Positions 22,841 to 34,371 are shown, numbered from the stretch's first letter. The stretch: 64,000 nt of DNA from Antilocapra americana (GCA_007570785.1 ML660777.1:8630734-8694733); one strand, 5' to 3'. Notes: generated by a model from the letters alone, not told the origin. A program made the numbers and translations.

Positions 22841-24740
22841 ATAGGTAACTATACAGTCATCAAACACACATCCTCGGGCTTATTCATGCCATAGTTCAAC
22901 CAATCAAGCTCAGTAACGCTGTTTTTCTTACCTGATTTTATTACCACTCTTCATGCCTGCTGACTAGTAATGGCAGCAGGGCTCCATTGGCCAAAGTATA
23001 GCCATGTTCCTGTGGCACAAAGTTGTGCATGATGAAATGACTAGTGAGGCTTAAAGTGCAAATACGGACAAGCAGGTCTCAAGCAGGGCGTGCTCTCCAG
23101 CAGTGGACAGCTGCTCAGTAGCTGTCTACACCATGATTTAACACTGGGAACTTATTTTGAAACAGCTCTTTTCGACACCAGATGTCCAACAATGGCTATT
23201 TTCACAGGCCTTACACAGTCCCTGCAAGGCTGACACATGTCATTTCGCTCTAAAATGTGCTGTATCAATAACACGTCTCCACACCATCTCCTATCTCAGG
23301 TTTCCTGAGTAAAGGAAAACGCTCAAGTGAAATCAGAGACTCCATTGGGCTGACTGGTAAGTTTTAGCCTTTTCAAGGTTGCCCCATGTTTCAGGGTAGT
23401 ATTGTGCACTTTGGTGATGCTGAGAACAGATTGATGCCAATAAGCCATTTGAGATAAGAACTAATTGGAAACAGAAGGTTGAAGAATGATGATGTTGGGA
23501 ACGAGCAAAGGGGACAGACAAGTAATTATTCAGGCAGAATTTCTTTACACAAAAGGCAGATGGAAAAGGGAACAAAATTCCAAAGTCTATGGCAGAAGTA
23601 AGCAGCTGCACATTTCTTTTCTTGTGGAAAAGCAAACAGAGTGAGTGATTCACTGGGTTGGTAATGGGCTCCAGGGATCCCTAGGGAGTCACAACGTGCT
23701 GGCAGCCCGCGGCATGTAAAATCACTCAGTGGTCTCCATCGTGCTCACCTCCTCAACTGACTCTAATTGTGAGGCATATGAGATGAGATTTAAGGAGAGA
23801 CTGAAGAGAAACAGCCTCCTGTTCACACATGAATCACGGAAGAGGTGCGCTGCGGAAAAGGCAGGAAGATCAACACACATGCCAAATGTTCCACATTCGC
23901 AATGAAGCCGTAGATCAGAGTCAACTGAACGTTTCCATCCATAACCATAAACTCCCTATACATAGAAATCATGAAAGAGTGGCATCTTGGAAAATATTCC
24001 TCAACATTATCCTTGAGTCATCAGGTTGTGGATAAACAAAGCTCTGTGATGTCAGGGCTGACTTTGAAAAACAAAGGCAATATAATAAATAGTAATCAGA
24101 GTGGGGAAAACAGAGATGCCAGCTTCCCCCCAAAGCAAAAATCCATTAGTAGCAATCTGACTCAGCAGGACTCATTTAAAAGATATTTAACACTGTACTG
24201 TCTACAAAACAAAATTTTTAAATAAAGACACAATAAATATTTCTTAGTTTTTGTCTTAGGCTCAAACTTTCTACCCTCAGTTTCCTGTCTAAAATTAGAT
24301 ACAGATATGTACATTATGTACATGCAGGAGTGGACAAATGCACTGAAAGAACATTCTTCAAGGACATTTCTCACAAGGAATGATAAGATTAAAGGGACTG
24401 GGTCCCTAGTTAGCTGGGAACATGAAACCAGATCCCAGGCTTCACACAGATGTAAAAAGTTTTTAATATGTAGAAAATGAAAAAGACAAGAAAGAACAGA
24501 AGAGAGAGAAGATCTCATAGGAAGTAAAAGCCATAATTTAGTCAATCAGAAAAGAAAAAAGATAGGTATAAGTATTAAAGACAACAAGAAAGGCCAATAA
24601 TAGAATTCAGAATAATACATTTTAAAATGGGATAAGGTATAAATCTTTACAATGAGATTTTTACTCCATTGGCATTTTTTACAAACTGAAGTGCATCCAC
24701 TCCCAACTGCAACCACTTCGTTGCCCCAACTCCCTCTTTC
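22841..24740. other. No recognised feature
   Basis: About 1.9 kb without a recognised repeat. Minus-strand open frames at 23333-23653 and 24162-24545 reach 106 and 127 codons. They show no domain or signal that I recognise and no supporting splice structure. Confidence 0.5.
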
Positions 24741-24744
24741 CTTT

Positions 24745-25137
24745 TCCCCTTAAGTGTCTAGACTCCTTTTTGCTTCAGCTCAGATACTCACAGCTCTTCT
24801 GATAGTCCACTTCCTCTCAGTCCTCCCCTCTGGCTAAATCACACTCACCTTGTGGCTTCAGACTCAAAGTTGGAGATGACTGACTTGAGTTCTCTTCTCA
24901 CCTTTAATATGGAACCTCTAGATTGTTCTCTCATAAAACTTATGGGTTTTCTAGTAAACTACATAATGCAATTTGAAAACTATATATTTATTTCTATGTT
25001 GGTTTTTCTTCCCCACCACACTGTGAACTCCCCTTGAGTGAAAGCTTCTCTGTTTTGTTCACCACTGTGATATCTAGTTTCTGACAGAGAGCTTGGCACA
25101 GAGTAAGTACTTGATAAAATTTGCTGCTGAATTAACA
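24745..25137 (+). mobile_element. L2 LINE 3' end
   Basis: Old LINE-2 on the plus strand. The clear part is the 3' block 'actgtgaactccccttgagt', 'tctgttttgttcaccactgt', 'gagcttggcacagagtaagt', 'acttgataaaatttg'. Confidence 0.75.
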
Positions 25138-25229
25138 GACACCACTCCCCAAACCTCTTACAGGCCATAGGATTTTGCTACCTATGGTTAAAAGTAATAA
25201 TACGTCTTATACATGATAACAATAACAAT

Positions 25230-25440
25230 GGGCTTCCCTGGTGGCTCAGTGGTAAAGAATCTGCTTGCCAATGCAGGAAACAGCAGTTCAATCCTTGGAT
25301 CAGAAAGATCCCCTGAAGATGAAAATGGTAACCCATTCCAGTATTCTTGCCTTGGGAAATCTCATTGACAGAGGAATTGGGCAGGCTACTGTCCATAGGG
25401 TTGCAATAGAGTGGGACATGGCTTAGCAACTAAACAACAG
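25230..25440 (+). mobile_element. Bov-tA SINE
   Basis: The head 'gggcttccctggtggctcag' matches the family's usual start exactly. The BovB tail ends with 'cttagcaactaaacaac'. AACAA-rich sequence on both sides may be a target-site duplication, but the match is ambiguous. Confidence 0.94.
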
Positions 25441-25479
25441 CAAACAGTAACAACAATTATATCTAGGATGTAATGATTA

Positions 25480-25645
25480 ACCTCGTGTCAGGCACTGTTC
25501 TGAGAATCTTATTTACACTGAGTCATTTAATCATCATGACACCCCAATGATGTAGGTACTATTATGATATCCATTTTAGAAATGAAGACATTTATGCACA
25601 GAAAATTAGATAACTCACTCAAAGTCAACTACCTATTAAATGATG
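25480..25645 (-). mobile_element. MIR SINE
   Basis: Minus-strand MIR. The plus strand shows 'gtcatttaatcatcatgaca', 'tgatgtaggtactattatga', 'tccattttagaaatgaag' and 'aactcactcaaagtca'. Confidence 0.85.
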
Positions 25646-25654
25646 GTACCTGTA

Positions 25655-26050
25655 TTAGAAAGCATTCCTCAGAGCAGCAGGATGTGAATATATTATGAGA
25701 GATTTATTTTAAGGAATTGGATTACATGTTTGTGGGGACAGGCAAGTCTAAATCTTCAGGGTAGGCTGGAAACCCAGGGAAGAGTTGGTGTTTTCATTCA
25801 AGTCTGAAGAAAGTCTGCTGGCAGAACTCCCTCTTCTTGAGGGATGTTAGTCTTTTCTCTTAAGGTCTTCAACTGATGGGATAAGGCCTATCACTTTTCA
25901 GTAGGTAACCAGCTAAACTTGAATTCTAATGACTTAAATGTTACTCACATCTTAAAAAATAACCTCACATCAACATCTAGATCACTGATTGATCAAAACT
26001 GGGTTCCAAGGCCTCACCAAGTTAATACATAAAATTAAGCATCACAGAGC
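25655..26050. mobile_element. Old placental interspersed repeat, family not assigned
   Basis: The segment has a repeat pattern found many times in placental genomes: 'ctgtattagaaagcattcct', 'aaggaattggattacatg', 'ggaaacccagggaagagttg', 'tcttaaggtcttcaactgat', and an end in 'taaaattaagcatcaca'. I recognise the pattern but cannot name the subfamily or orientation with confidence. Confidence 0.6.
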
Positions 26051-27877
26051 CATGATACAAATTCAGTCTACTCCCAACATTCAAATACTTAGATCGTATA
26101 CTATTCAGGCATTTAGACTGTGAGGATTCCCTTAAAGTTCATTTTCTACACTTTTGATAGGGAAAAATGCATAGATATTTGTATTGTGTATGTATGTAAT
26201 TCTTTGTGAGAATTAACAGTAAAATGCAGGGGAATTTGCTTCAATAATTTCCACAGGTAAAAGTATTTTCTCATTTTATTGGGATAATTATTAAGTACCA
26301 AGATGGAAAAAGATAAACTGTGAAACTTACAGTTTAAAATGACATATTACTTGTTGTCAATTTTCAAATGAGTTTTAAATTGGAGGAAAGACACTCAGCA
26401 CTTCAAAGAAATCCTTATAACAGTATCCCAAGACAAGGAAAATAAAATTAATAGTTGTGTTTCAAAGCAGAACAGTGAATGGAAGTGACAACCTCTGAGT
26501 TCTAGTTTTAATTCTGCCAAGAATGGTCATGAACAGAGCCGATCATGGCACTGATGCTTCCCCACAGCAGCGTCACCACCAACTTCCCTTCAAATTGAAA
26601 AGTCCAAGTTTCATGTTCATTTTTTAGAGCAAAGTACCACCTCCAGACATCTGGGGTAAATAAAAAATATGTCACACTGTGGTTAATATATTAGGTCACA
26701 GATATATAATCACATAAGCCAAATAATTTATTATTTATAAGCCACCAGAGTAGAGTACCAAATCCTGTCATCGTGGAACACGGATCCAGTCTTCTGTACT
26801 TTTCACATCCATAAAGTAGGGATAGAATTTCTAATTATGGATGTTGACACATTATAGAATATTAACAGAAGCAATTTCAGAAGGACATTTTCAGAGAACA
26901 GCTTTTTCTTTAAAGTAAAGCTTGGTTTGTAGGAGATTCCCAGTAGAGAACTGGAGTAAATATTTGCAGGTTTTTTTTTTTATTTTTTGAAGATCTGAGG
27001 ATAACAGAAGCTATTTGCTGAGAACTTTCATCCATCATTAAAACTGATATCTTGAAGCCTGGCAGTGAATGGAGTTCTACTCTGTATCCTGACCAACCCA
27101 CTTTTTGGTGTAAACCACAGTCAAGGTGATGAATCATCAGATCCCAGAAAAATAAGGCTCCAAAGGCCAGTTCCTTCAGGGCAGAGCATCCAAATAGAAC
27201 AATAGCTATGTCAATCACCAGAAATATACATCAGTTCATCTAAAATATTCAAGCGAAAAGAGTCCAAACTGAAGAATCAAAATTTTATGTATAACTAGAG
27301 GCATGATAATTGATGATTTGGATCACCAAGAAACAATGTTTACATTTCAAACATCCAGGGCTTGATTTTCCTGGCATGAACATGAATCAGACAAAAAGGA
27401 TATACACAGTTACACAGGAGGAGACATGTTTCAGCTATGAACATTTCACTGGAAATGACAAAAAGAGCCTGTGGGAAAACCCAGAGGACAAGAGAATTGA
27501 GTGAACACAACAGGAACTTTCACATGAAGATGAAGTTAAAAGGGATAGAACCACGCCATTTAAGAAGAGAATAAGTCACATTTCAGAATTTTCCATTTGC
27601 CTGTTTTGTTTTGTTTTTTCCCCCAGCTCTTGACAGTAAAGAGAAAATATGTTCAGTCTTCTGCTGGGTTCCCCCAAAACAATGCCATGATAAGGCAATT
27701 CTATGGGGCTCAGGAAATACTGTCAGAGAGGATATTATGAAAAGTATGTGATAACTATATCAGCTCATGAGAAAATACCAGAGAGGCAGAGGTTGGAAGT
27801 TTTTTTTAAAAAAGACTATTTGTCAAGGGACTGTGTAAACTTGGAGAAGAAGTAGTGAAATGATCTCCAAATTTTAA
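26051..27877. other. No recognised feature
   Basis: About 1.8 kb without a confident repeat or gene. Traces at 26480-26530 and 26755-26860 vaguely resemble MIR. The minus-strand 102-codon frame at 26910-27218 has no recognised motif. Confidence 0.5.
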
Positions 27878-28173
27878 GTGTTGCTCAGTCCTTTAAGATG
27901 TGTCCGACTCTTTACAACCCCATGGACTAGAGCATACCAGGCCTCCCTGTCCTTTACCATCTCCCAGAGCTTGCTCAGATTCATGTCTATTGTAATGCCA
28001 TCCAACCATCTCATTCTCTGTTGCCCCCTTCTCTTCCTGCCTTCTATCTTTCCCAGCATCAGGGTCTTTTTTAATGAGTCAGCTCTTCCCATCAAGTGAC
28101 CAAAGTATTGGAGCTTCAGCTTCAGTGTCAGTCTTTCCAATGAATATTCAGGGTTAATTTCCTTTAGGACTGA
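27878..28173 (-). mobile_element. BovB 3'-end fragment
   Basis: Minus-strand copy of about 295 bases, ending in the BovB 3' terminus at the low-coordinate side ('gttgctcagtcctttaagat'). On the minus strand its frame reads [12 protein letters not shown], the conserved C-terminal BovB stretch. It is strongly 5'-truncated. Confidence 0.9.
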
Positions 28174-28859
28174 TTTTGGAATACAAAAGAGCCACTGACT
28201 ATCTGAACAGAAAACTGATAAGGAAGAGATGCTGTGGGAAAAAATATAAACAATAAACTGTTTTATGAAGCACCCCACTCCCCACCCCAACCCCTGTATG
28301 TCTGGAGCATATTGACCTCATTTGCTGCCCAGCAAGAGGAAGGTAGAAACAGGCAGGCAGGGGAGAGTTAGGAAGGGGGGTGGCAGAGCCTGAAGGGTCA
28401 TTAACATGCACAGCAGGTGGCAGCTAAGCCCTGGTGACTTAATAGGTCCCCCTAAGTAAAACAGCAGATGAAGAAGACAGAATGGGCAAGTATAAAGATG
28501 GGATAGGCACTGAAAGAAATAGCAAAGTAATAAAAAGAATTGGATTATACAGTGGATTAGAAAGAGGAAGTATTAAATTTAGTAGAAAGGAAAAGAGAAA
28601 GCCTGTAAAATAAAATAGGAAATTGATGAGGAAAAGGGACCCAAATGCTAAACAGAACACTTAACTGAATTCAGAAAAATGATACAAACTGGAGACAAGT
28701 CAATTATCTTCATCAATCAAGGAACATAAATGTTAACTGAGACCAAGTTTGAAGGTTGCCTTCTTTTCCAGGCCTCCAGAATCTCCAGAATCTTTATAAA
28801 GTAAACAATTCCTCTTTGCAATGTATTTCCCCCACACACCTCCCTCAGCTGATGGTGAA
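28174..28859. other. No recognised feature
   Basis: About 690 bases with a purine-rich plus strand (28440-28640) and no identifiable element or gene. Confidence 0.5.
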
Positions 28860-29056
28860 TGAAAGTTGCCCAATCGTTTCTGAATCTTTGTGACCCCATG
28901 GACTGGAGCCTGCCAGGCTCCTCTGGCCATGGAATTCTCCATGCGAGAATACTGGAGTGGGTTGCCATTCCCTTCTCCAGAGGATCTTCACAACCCAAGG
29001 ATTGAACCCAGGTCTCCTACACTGCAGGCAGATTCTTTACCCTCTGAGCCACCAGG
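28860..29056 (-). mobile_element. Bov-tA SINE
   Basis: Minus-strand copy. The plus strand reads 'gtgaccccatggactggagc', 'gagaatactggagtgggttg', 'ggattgaacccaggtctcct' and 'tctgagccaccagg'. The final head bases are lost. Confidence 0.92.
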
Positions 29057-29556
29057 TAAATAAATGGTAGAGGTAAATGGTGATGGTAGAGGCTACCTAT
29101 AGTCACAGAGAATATAATCAAAGTTTTGCACAATTCTAAAAGCAAGTCAGACATCTTTCTCTTTTACAAGGGTCAGCACTTCCATGATCTATAGCAAGTT
29201 CTAGCTACAACTTGATCTGATTGAGTCTTAAAATATCTGAAGCCATGAGGAAGCTAGAGCTATTTTGCAAGAATATACCCAAGTAGAATAGCAACTGAAG
29301 CAAAGTTGGTTTCCATATCTTTCAGTTCACAGTCCCCCTTTCTGTACCCCATTCCTGCTCTCATCTTGGTAGCCACTGGGGTCCCCCTGATCTTGCCCCT
29401 GCCTTTCATCTCTTTAGCATCTTGAGTAGGCACACTGCCGGTGACCATAGCATGGGTCTAACCACTGCTGAGCCAAAGGACACATATCCAGGTTTTGAAT
29501 CTTCATTAACAGACCTGCTTTTCTTTTCTTTTCTCTAATTTTTAAAATACCTTTTT
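29057..29556. other. No recognised feature
   Basis: About 500 bases without a recognised element. It lies 5' of the truncated L1, and its end does not contain the SINE sequence expected from the L1's 3' flank. Confidence 0.5.
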
Positions 29557-29960
29557 TTAGAAATATAGATCAATGCAACAAAATAGAAAGCCCAGAGATA
29601 AATCCACGCACCTATGGACTCCTTATTGTTGACAAAGGAGGCATGAATATACAACGGAGAAAAGACAATCTCTTTAACAAGTGGTGCTGGGAAAACTGGA
29701 CAGCCACTTGTAAAAGAATGAAACTAGAACACTTTCTAACACCATACACAAAAATAAACTCAAAATGGATCAAAGATCTAAACATAAGACCAGAAACTAT
29801 AAAACTCCTAGAGGAAAACATAGGCAAAACACTCCCCGACATAAACCAAAGCAGGATCGTCCATGACCCACCTCCCAGAATATTGGAAATAAAAGCAAAA
29901 ATAAACAAATGGGACCTAATTAAAATTAAAAGCTTCTGCACGACAAAGGAAACTAAAAGC

Positions 29961-29995
29961 CGAAGGAGCTGGCTGCCTGCTGCGGGTTTTCCGAG
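29961..29995. other. 35-bp GC-rich foreign insert in L1 ORF2
   Basis: 35 bases, about two-thirds G+C, absent from L1. They are bracketed by the 14-base string aggaaactaaaagc (29947-29960 and 29996-30009), of which L1 normally has one copy. I do not recognise the source of the insert. Confidence 0.85.
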
Positions 29996-30212
29996 AGGAA
30001 ACTAAAAGCAAGGTGAAAAGGCAGCCTTCAGAATGGGAGAAAATAATAGCCAATGAAGCAATGGACAAACATTTAATCTCAAAAATATACAAGCAACTCT
30101 TGTAGCTCCATTCTAGAAAAATAAACGACCCAATCAAAAAGTGGGCCAAAGAACTCAACAGACATTTTTCCAAAGAAGACATAAAAATGGCTAACAAACA
30201 CATGAAAAGATG

Positions 30213-30222
30213 NNNNNNNNNN
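30213..30222. other. Assembly gap (10 N)
   Basis: Ten Ns inside the L1. By alignment with the L1 at 1692-2730, the sequence between 'catgaaaagatg' and 'aataaatgctgg' should be 97 bases (equivalent to 1821-1917). The N count is therefore probably a placeholder. Confidence 0.97.
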
Positions 30223-30992
30223 AATAAATGCTGGAGAGGATGTGGAGAAAAGGGAACCCTCTTACACTGTTGGTGGGAATGCAAACTAGTACAGCCACTA
30301 TGGAAAACAGTGTGGAGATTCCTTAAAAAACTTAAAATAGAACTGCCATATGATCCAGCAATCCCACTGCTGGGCATATACACCGAGGAAACCAGAATTG
30401 AAAGAGACACGTGTACCCCAGTGTTCATCGCCACATTGTTTACAATAGCCAGGACATGGAAGCAACCTAGATGTCCATCAACAGACGAATGGATAAGAAA
30501 GCAGAGGTACATATACACAATGGAATATTACTCAGCATTAAAAAAAAATTCATTTGAATTAGTTCTACTCAGGTGGATGGAATTGGAGCCTATTATACAG
30601 AGTGAAGAAAGCCAGAAGGAAAAACAACAATACAGTATACTAACGCATATATATGGAATTTAGAAAGATGGTAATGAGAACCCTGCATGTGAGACAGCAA
30701 AAGAAACGCAGATGTATATAGAACAGACTCATGGACTCTGTGGAAGAGGGCAAGGGTGGGAAGATATGGAAGAATGGCATTTAAACATGTTAATTATCAT
30801 ATGTGAAATCAATCGCCAGCCCAGAGTTGATGCTCGGGGCTGGTGCACCGAGATGACCCAGGGGGAGGGAATCGGGAGGGAGGAGGGAGGGGGGTTCTGG
30901 AGGGGGAGCATATGTACACCCATGGAGGTTTCATGTCATTGTATGGCAAAACCAACACAATAAAGTAAAGGAAATTAAAAAAAAAAAAAAAA

Positions 30993-31185
30993 GAAGAACA
31001 CACCTGCAATGCAGGAGCTGCAGGAGAGGAGAGTTTGATCCCTGGGGTGGGAAGATCCCCTGGAGGAGGGCATGACAACCCACTCCTGTGTTCTTGCGTG
31101 GAGAATCTCATGGACAGAAGAGCCTGGCAGACCATAGTCCATAGGGTCACAAAGGGTCAGACATGACTGAAGTGACTTAGCACAT
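30993..31185 (+). mobile_element. Bov-tA SINE, head truncated by the L1
   Basis: Begins abruptly within the tRNA-like head ('agaacacacctgcaatgcag') directly after the L1 poly(A). It continues through 'gtttgatccctggggtgg' and the BovB tail to 'gaagtgacttagcac'. The first 35 or so bases of the SINE are absent and are not found on the other side of the L1. Confidence 0.9.
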
Positions 31186-31430
31186 GGACAAATAGATATT
31201 TCAACAGAATGAAATGGGAATAAACACATATTATTGAAATGGTTTTCTTTGTCCTAGGATGTACAAGAATTTTTGCTTTCAGAAAATATACTTTCAGTGG
31301 TAATGTATTTTTAGGGAAAGCATATTGAAAATGCTCCATTCTTTTTAAAAACCTGGGTTTCTCAGATAACTATAGAGTATTCAAATTTTTATAATAATCT
31401 ATCAGGGAAAAGAACCAAAAAAGAATGGAG

Positions 31431-31449
31431 ATATATATATATATATATA
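31431..31449. repeat. (AT)n run
   Basis: 19 bases of alternating AT next to an old L1 3' end. Confidence 0.9.
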
Positions 31450-31453
31450 AATG

Positions 31454-31640
31454 AGTCACCTTCAATGTATCTGAAACTAACACAATGTAAATCAACAGTG
31501 TGCTGTTCTCAGTCACTAAGTCACGTTTGACTCTCTGGTCCCATGGACTGTAGCCTGCTAGGCTCCTCTGTCTATGGGCTTTTTCAGCAAGAATACTGGA
31601 GTTGGTTGCCATTCTGCTCTTCAATACATCAATAAAGCTG
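31454..31640 (+). mobile_element. Old L1 3' end split by a partial Bov-tA
   Basis: The plus strand reads 'gtatctgaaactaacacaat' and 'gtaaatcaac' (31467-31497), the usual end of an old L1 3' UTR. After a SINE fragment it resumes with 'catcaataaagctgaggg' (31626-31643). The SINE (31502-31622) therefore landed in the L1 terminus. Confidence 0.6.
31502..31622 (-). mobile_element. Bov-tA SINE fragment
   Basis: Minus-strand BovB-derived half: plus-strand 'ctcagtcactaagtcacg', 'ggtcccatggactgtagcct', 'gcaagaatactggagttgg'. The tRNA-like head is missing. Confidence 0.87.
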
Positions 31641-31643
31641 AGG

Positions 31644-32514
31644 GGAAAAGTCAAAAAATAAAACTAAAAGCTTTGGTTGAACACTTAAAGGTATGCTAAT
31701 TCAAAAGTAGAGTGATAACTTCAATTTATTTAGATTCTTGATCTTTCATGGCTGTCACAGTTGAAAAAGACATTTTTCAAAGGAAAAGATATTTATATGG
31801 AAGAAATAAATCACTGTCTGCACTTATAACATCATACTAGCAGTATTTCAACTCCACTCCTAATTCTGAAAAGTTTCTATCTAAATGTACCTAGAAATCT
31901 GTATCTTCCTTAATGTCATTCGGTTGTTTGAGGAAATAAATTGAAGATGTTATAATTTTATACTGGTAAAAAATAGGCACAGTTCAATTTCTTCCACTGT
32001 TATACATCAAAACAAGTCTGGGAATCCTCTATTTCTAAATTTTTAATTGTTCAGATATGAGACTTCAAACTGACAATATATCTGCATTGCTTTCAGCAAT
32101 AAAATCACTCTGAATTTTCCTAGTATGGATTTTTAAAAGCTTTCTCCATGGCATAAATATATTTCAAAAGCCATTGCTTTTATACTCCTTGTTAAAAATG
32201 GCACATTTACAAATATATGTATGTACTAGATCACTTACCTAGACAGCGATTTTTTCATACTTTGTTAGCTAAAAAGGTACTGTGAGGGACAAAAGTGTCA
32301 ATTGTGCCATTTTCTTGTTCTCTTGTACCTGCCTTATTAGTAATTTCTCAGCCAATTTCCTTCACAGGCATCTTATTAATAATGATGTTTGTCTATTTTG
32401 TCCACTTCCTAACCTGGATAATGTAATGAATTAATCAAGTTAATGTAGCTTCACATTAATGAAATTCAGTATATCACATTATTAAATGCAGAGGTTAAGA
32501 AATGCAAAGAAAAT
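31644..32514. other. No recognised feature
   Basis: About 870 bases of AT-rich DNA without recognisable repeat or gene. Confidence 0.5.
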
Positions 32515-33440
32515 TTTTTCAAATTACATTTCCAATAAAGAACTTGAATCCAGAATACATAATGAGTTTTTAAAACCCAACAATAAGAAAATAATGACTT
32601 GACTCAATTTCAAAAAATGGCAAAAGAATGAAGAACATAATTTACCAAAAAAAAAAAAAATGTAAGAATGGGAAATAGCTGTCACTAGCCATTAAGAAAA
32701 TGCAAATTAAAAATCACAATGAGATACCACAATACACCTATTAGGATTCTAAAACAAAAAATACCAGCAATACCAGCTGTTGGCAAGAATACAGAGCCAC
32801 TAGCTCTCTTCTGTATTGCTGGGAAAGTGCAAAATGATACCGTTATTTTAAAAAAAAATGTTGATAGCTTCTTATAAAGTCAAACATATATTTACCATAT
32901 GATCTGGCAGCTCCACTCTTAAAAATCTACCCTAAATAAATGAAAATTATGTGTACACTTAACCTGTACACAAATGTTTAAATTGTTCTTTTTTAAAATA
33001 ATTTTCTAAACTGGAAACAACTCAGAGGGATTTCATTGAGTAAATGGATAAACTATGGTCTAATCACACAACAGAACACTACTCAGCAATAAATAGAAAC
33101 AAACTATTAATACACACAGCAATATGAACAAATTTCCTAGGAATTATGCTGAGTAAAAGAAGTCAGTCTCCAAAGTCATGCCTTGTATGATTCCATTTTT
33201 ATGATATTCTTGACAAGATTAATCCACAGCCGTAGAGACTTGTCGCCAGGGATTACAGGTAGAGAAAGGGGTAGCAATAGAGAGATAACTAAAGGGGGGT
33301 GTTATGGCCATAGACCTGTTTTGTATCCTCATTATGGTGGTGGTTGTATGATTCTATACATGTGTTATGATTTATAGATCTACCAACCTTAAAAAAAAGT
33401 TAAATTACTGTATGATGATTTTGAAACATAGACTTAAAAA
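32515..33440 (+). mobile_element. Ancient L1: ORF2 C-terminus and 3' UTR
   Basis: Decayed L1 on the plus strand. Landmarks are 'tccagaatacataatgag' (32551-32568), 'caatgagataccacaataca' (32719-32738), 'accatatgatctggcagct' (32894-32912), 'aaactggaaacaactcag' (33009-33026) and 'ctactcagcaataaatag' (33079-33096). A 3' UTR with a 'cctcattatggtggtggtt' stretch follows. Many indels; no coding capacity remains. Confidence 0.85.
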
Positions 33441-33620
33441 TAAAAGGTAAATGAGACCAAAGTCAATCAATCAGAATTATGAAAATTTGACAGGGACTAA
33501 CTGAGAGAATAATGCAGGTTTAGTGTAAGTCTTTGGGTGAAAAGTAAATATAAGTTTAAAAACCCTGATATGTTTTCCTGCTACTCAGTAGATTGTCCAA
33601 GCACACATATGACTTGGCAC

Positions 33621-33785
33621 ACTACAGCTCTAGGCACGTCCTACTCAAAGCATGGTCCACGGATCAGCAGCCATTCGCATCCCTTGGGAAATTATTAGAA
33701 CTCTGGAATACAAAGTCCAGCAGTCTGGGTTTTTAACAGGCCTGCCAGATGCTCTTGACGCATGCTAAATTGAGAAACACTGCCC
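33621..33785. mobile_element. hAT-type short nonautonomous element (MER5/MER58-like)
   Basis: The pattern 'cctactcaaagcatggtcca', 'ggatcagcagccattcgcat' and 'aattgagaaacactgccc' matches the small hAT-Charlie-derived elements of placentals. The exact subfamily is uncertain. Confidence 0.6.
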
Positions 33786-33944
33786 TGGGGTGTGTGTTAA
33801 AATGCAGTTTTCTGGGCCTCATCCCTTGAGTTTTTGAGCCACTATGTCTGGTGTAGGGACCAAGAATTTTACTTTTAACAAGTTCCTAGTTAATGTTGAT
33901 GCTGCTGATCTTGGTCCCACACTCTGGGAACCACCCCTCTAACT
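33786..33944 (+). mobile_element. MER5A-like hAT nonautonomous element
   Basis: 'gttaaaatgcagttttctgg', 'gaattttacttttaacaagt', 'aatgttgatgctgctgatct' and the end 'cacactctgggaaccac' follow the MER5A order. It adjoins a related element on its left. Confidence 0.75.
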
Positions 33945-33969
33945 GACTTTATCCATTATAGTAACTGCC

Positions 33970-34365
33970 TGCCATGCGTGGCTATTTGACTTTTAATTAA
34001 TTCAAATAAAATTAAAATTAAGACTTTAGTTTCTCATTGGCCCTGCCACATTTCAGTTGCTCCAGAATCACATTATTATGCAGCCCTTTCCAAAACAGTT
34101 CTCTGACTGTTCTAGGGAAGTATGACTTGATGATGTTGAAAATGTGCTATATATGTGCTAATACAGTGGCCACTAGCCCAATGTGGCTATTTAAACTTAC
34201 ATTTTCATTGATTACAATAAGTCAAATTAAAATTTTAATTCTTCAGCCATACTAGTCACATTTCAAGTACCTATTTATCTACATGTGGCTCGTGGCTACC
34301 ATACTGGATAGCACAAGTACAGAATATTTCTATCATCACAAAGGGTTATAGTTATTGGAAAGTGC
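33970..34365. mobile_element. Old DNA-transposon-like repeat containing the left arm of the inverted duplication
   Basis: Contains the pattern 'gtggccactagcccaatgtg', 'cactagtcacatttcaag' style repeats, 'catgtggctcgtggctacca' and then 'tactggatagcaca', followed by 'agaatatttctatcatcaca'. This is a common short placental repeat, probably hAT-derived; I do not assign a subfamily. The natural continuation past 34315 shows that this arm is the original and the right arm is the copy. Confidence 0.6.
34131..34315 (+). repeat. 185-bp inverted repeat, left arm
   Basis: Compared base by base with the reverse complement of 34501-34685. 184 of 185 positions are identical, the single difference being G at 34155 against T. 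No indel occurs within the arms. The spacer (34316-34500) is also 185 bases. Confidence 0.98.
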
Positions 34366-34371
34366 CTCTCT

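Larger units (their letters stand above)
29557..30992 (+). mobile_element. 5'-truncated L1 with an insert and an assembly gap
   Basis: Ruminant L1 from late ORF2 through the 3' UTR to a poly(A) tail (30977-30992). ORF2 is open from about 29643 to 29960 ([16 protein letters not shown], then [20 protein letters not shown]). A 35-bp GC-rich insert at 29961-29995 then breaks it. Ten Ns lie at 30213-30222. After the gap the frame reads [18 protein letters not shown] and runs to the normal ORF2 stop at 30661-30663. A G-rich tract lies at 30869-30906. The 3' flank starts inside a Bov-tA head, while the 5' flank has no SINE, and no target-site duplication is visible. Confidence 0.93.

Noticed and set aside
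23333..23653. 106-codon minus-strand open frame
   Set aside because: No recognisable motif, no splice or promoter context.
24162..24545. 127-codon minus-strand open frame
   Set aside because: No domain, signal or conservation visible; such lengths occur by chance in 64 kb read in six frames.
25230..25300. tRNA-like promoter boxes as tRNA genes
   Set aside because: These belong to the tRNA-derived heads of Bov-tA and CHR SINEs; the cloverleaf is degraded and continues into the SINE body.
28199..28411. Short minus-strand frames as a small gene
   Set aside because: Low-complexity codon content and no start context or homology that I can recognise.
33183..33377. Plus-strand 64-codon frame
   Set aside because: Falls in the 3' UTR of an ancient L1.
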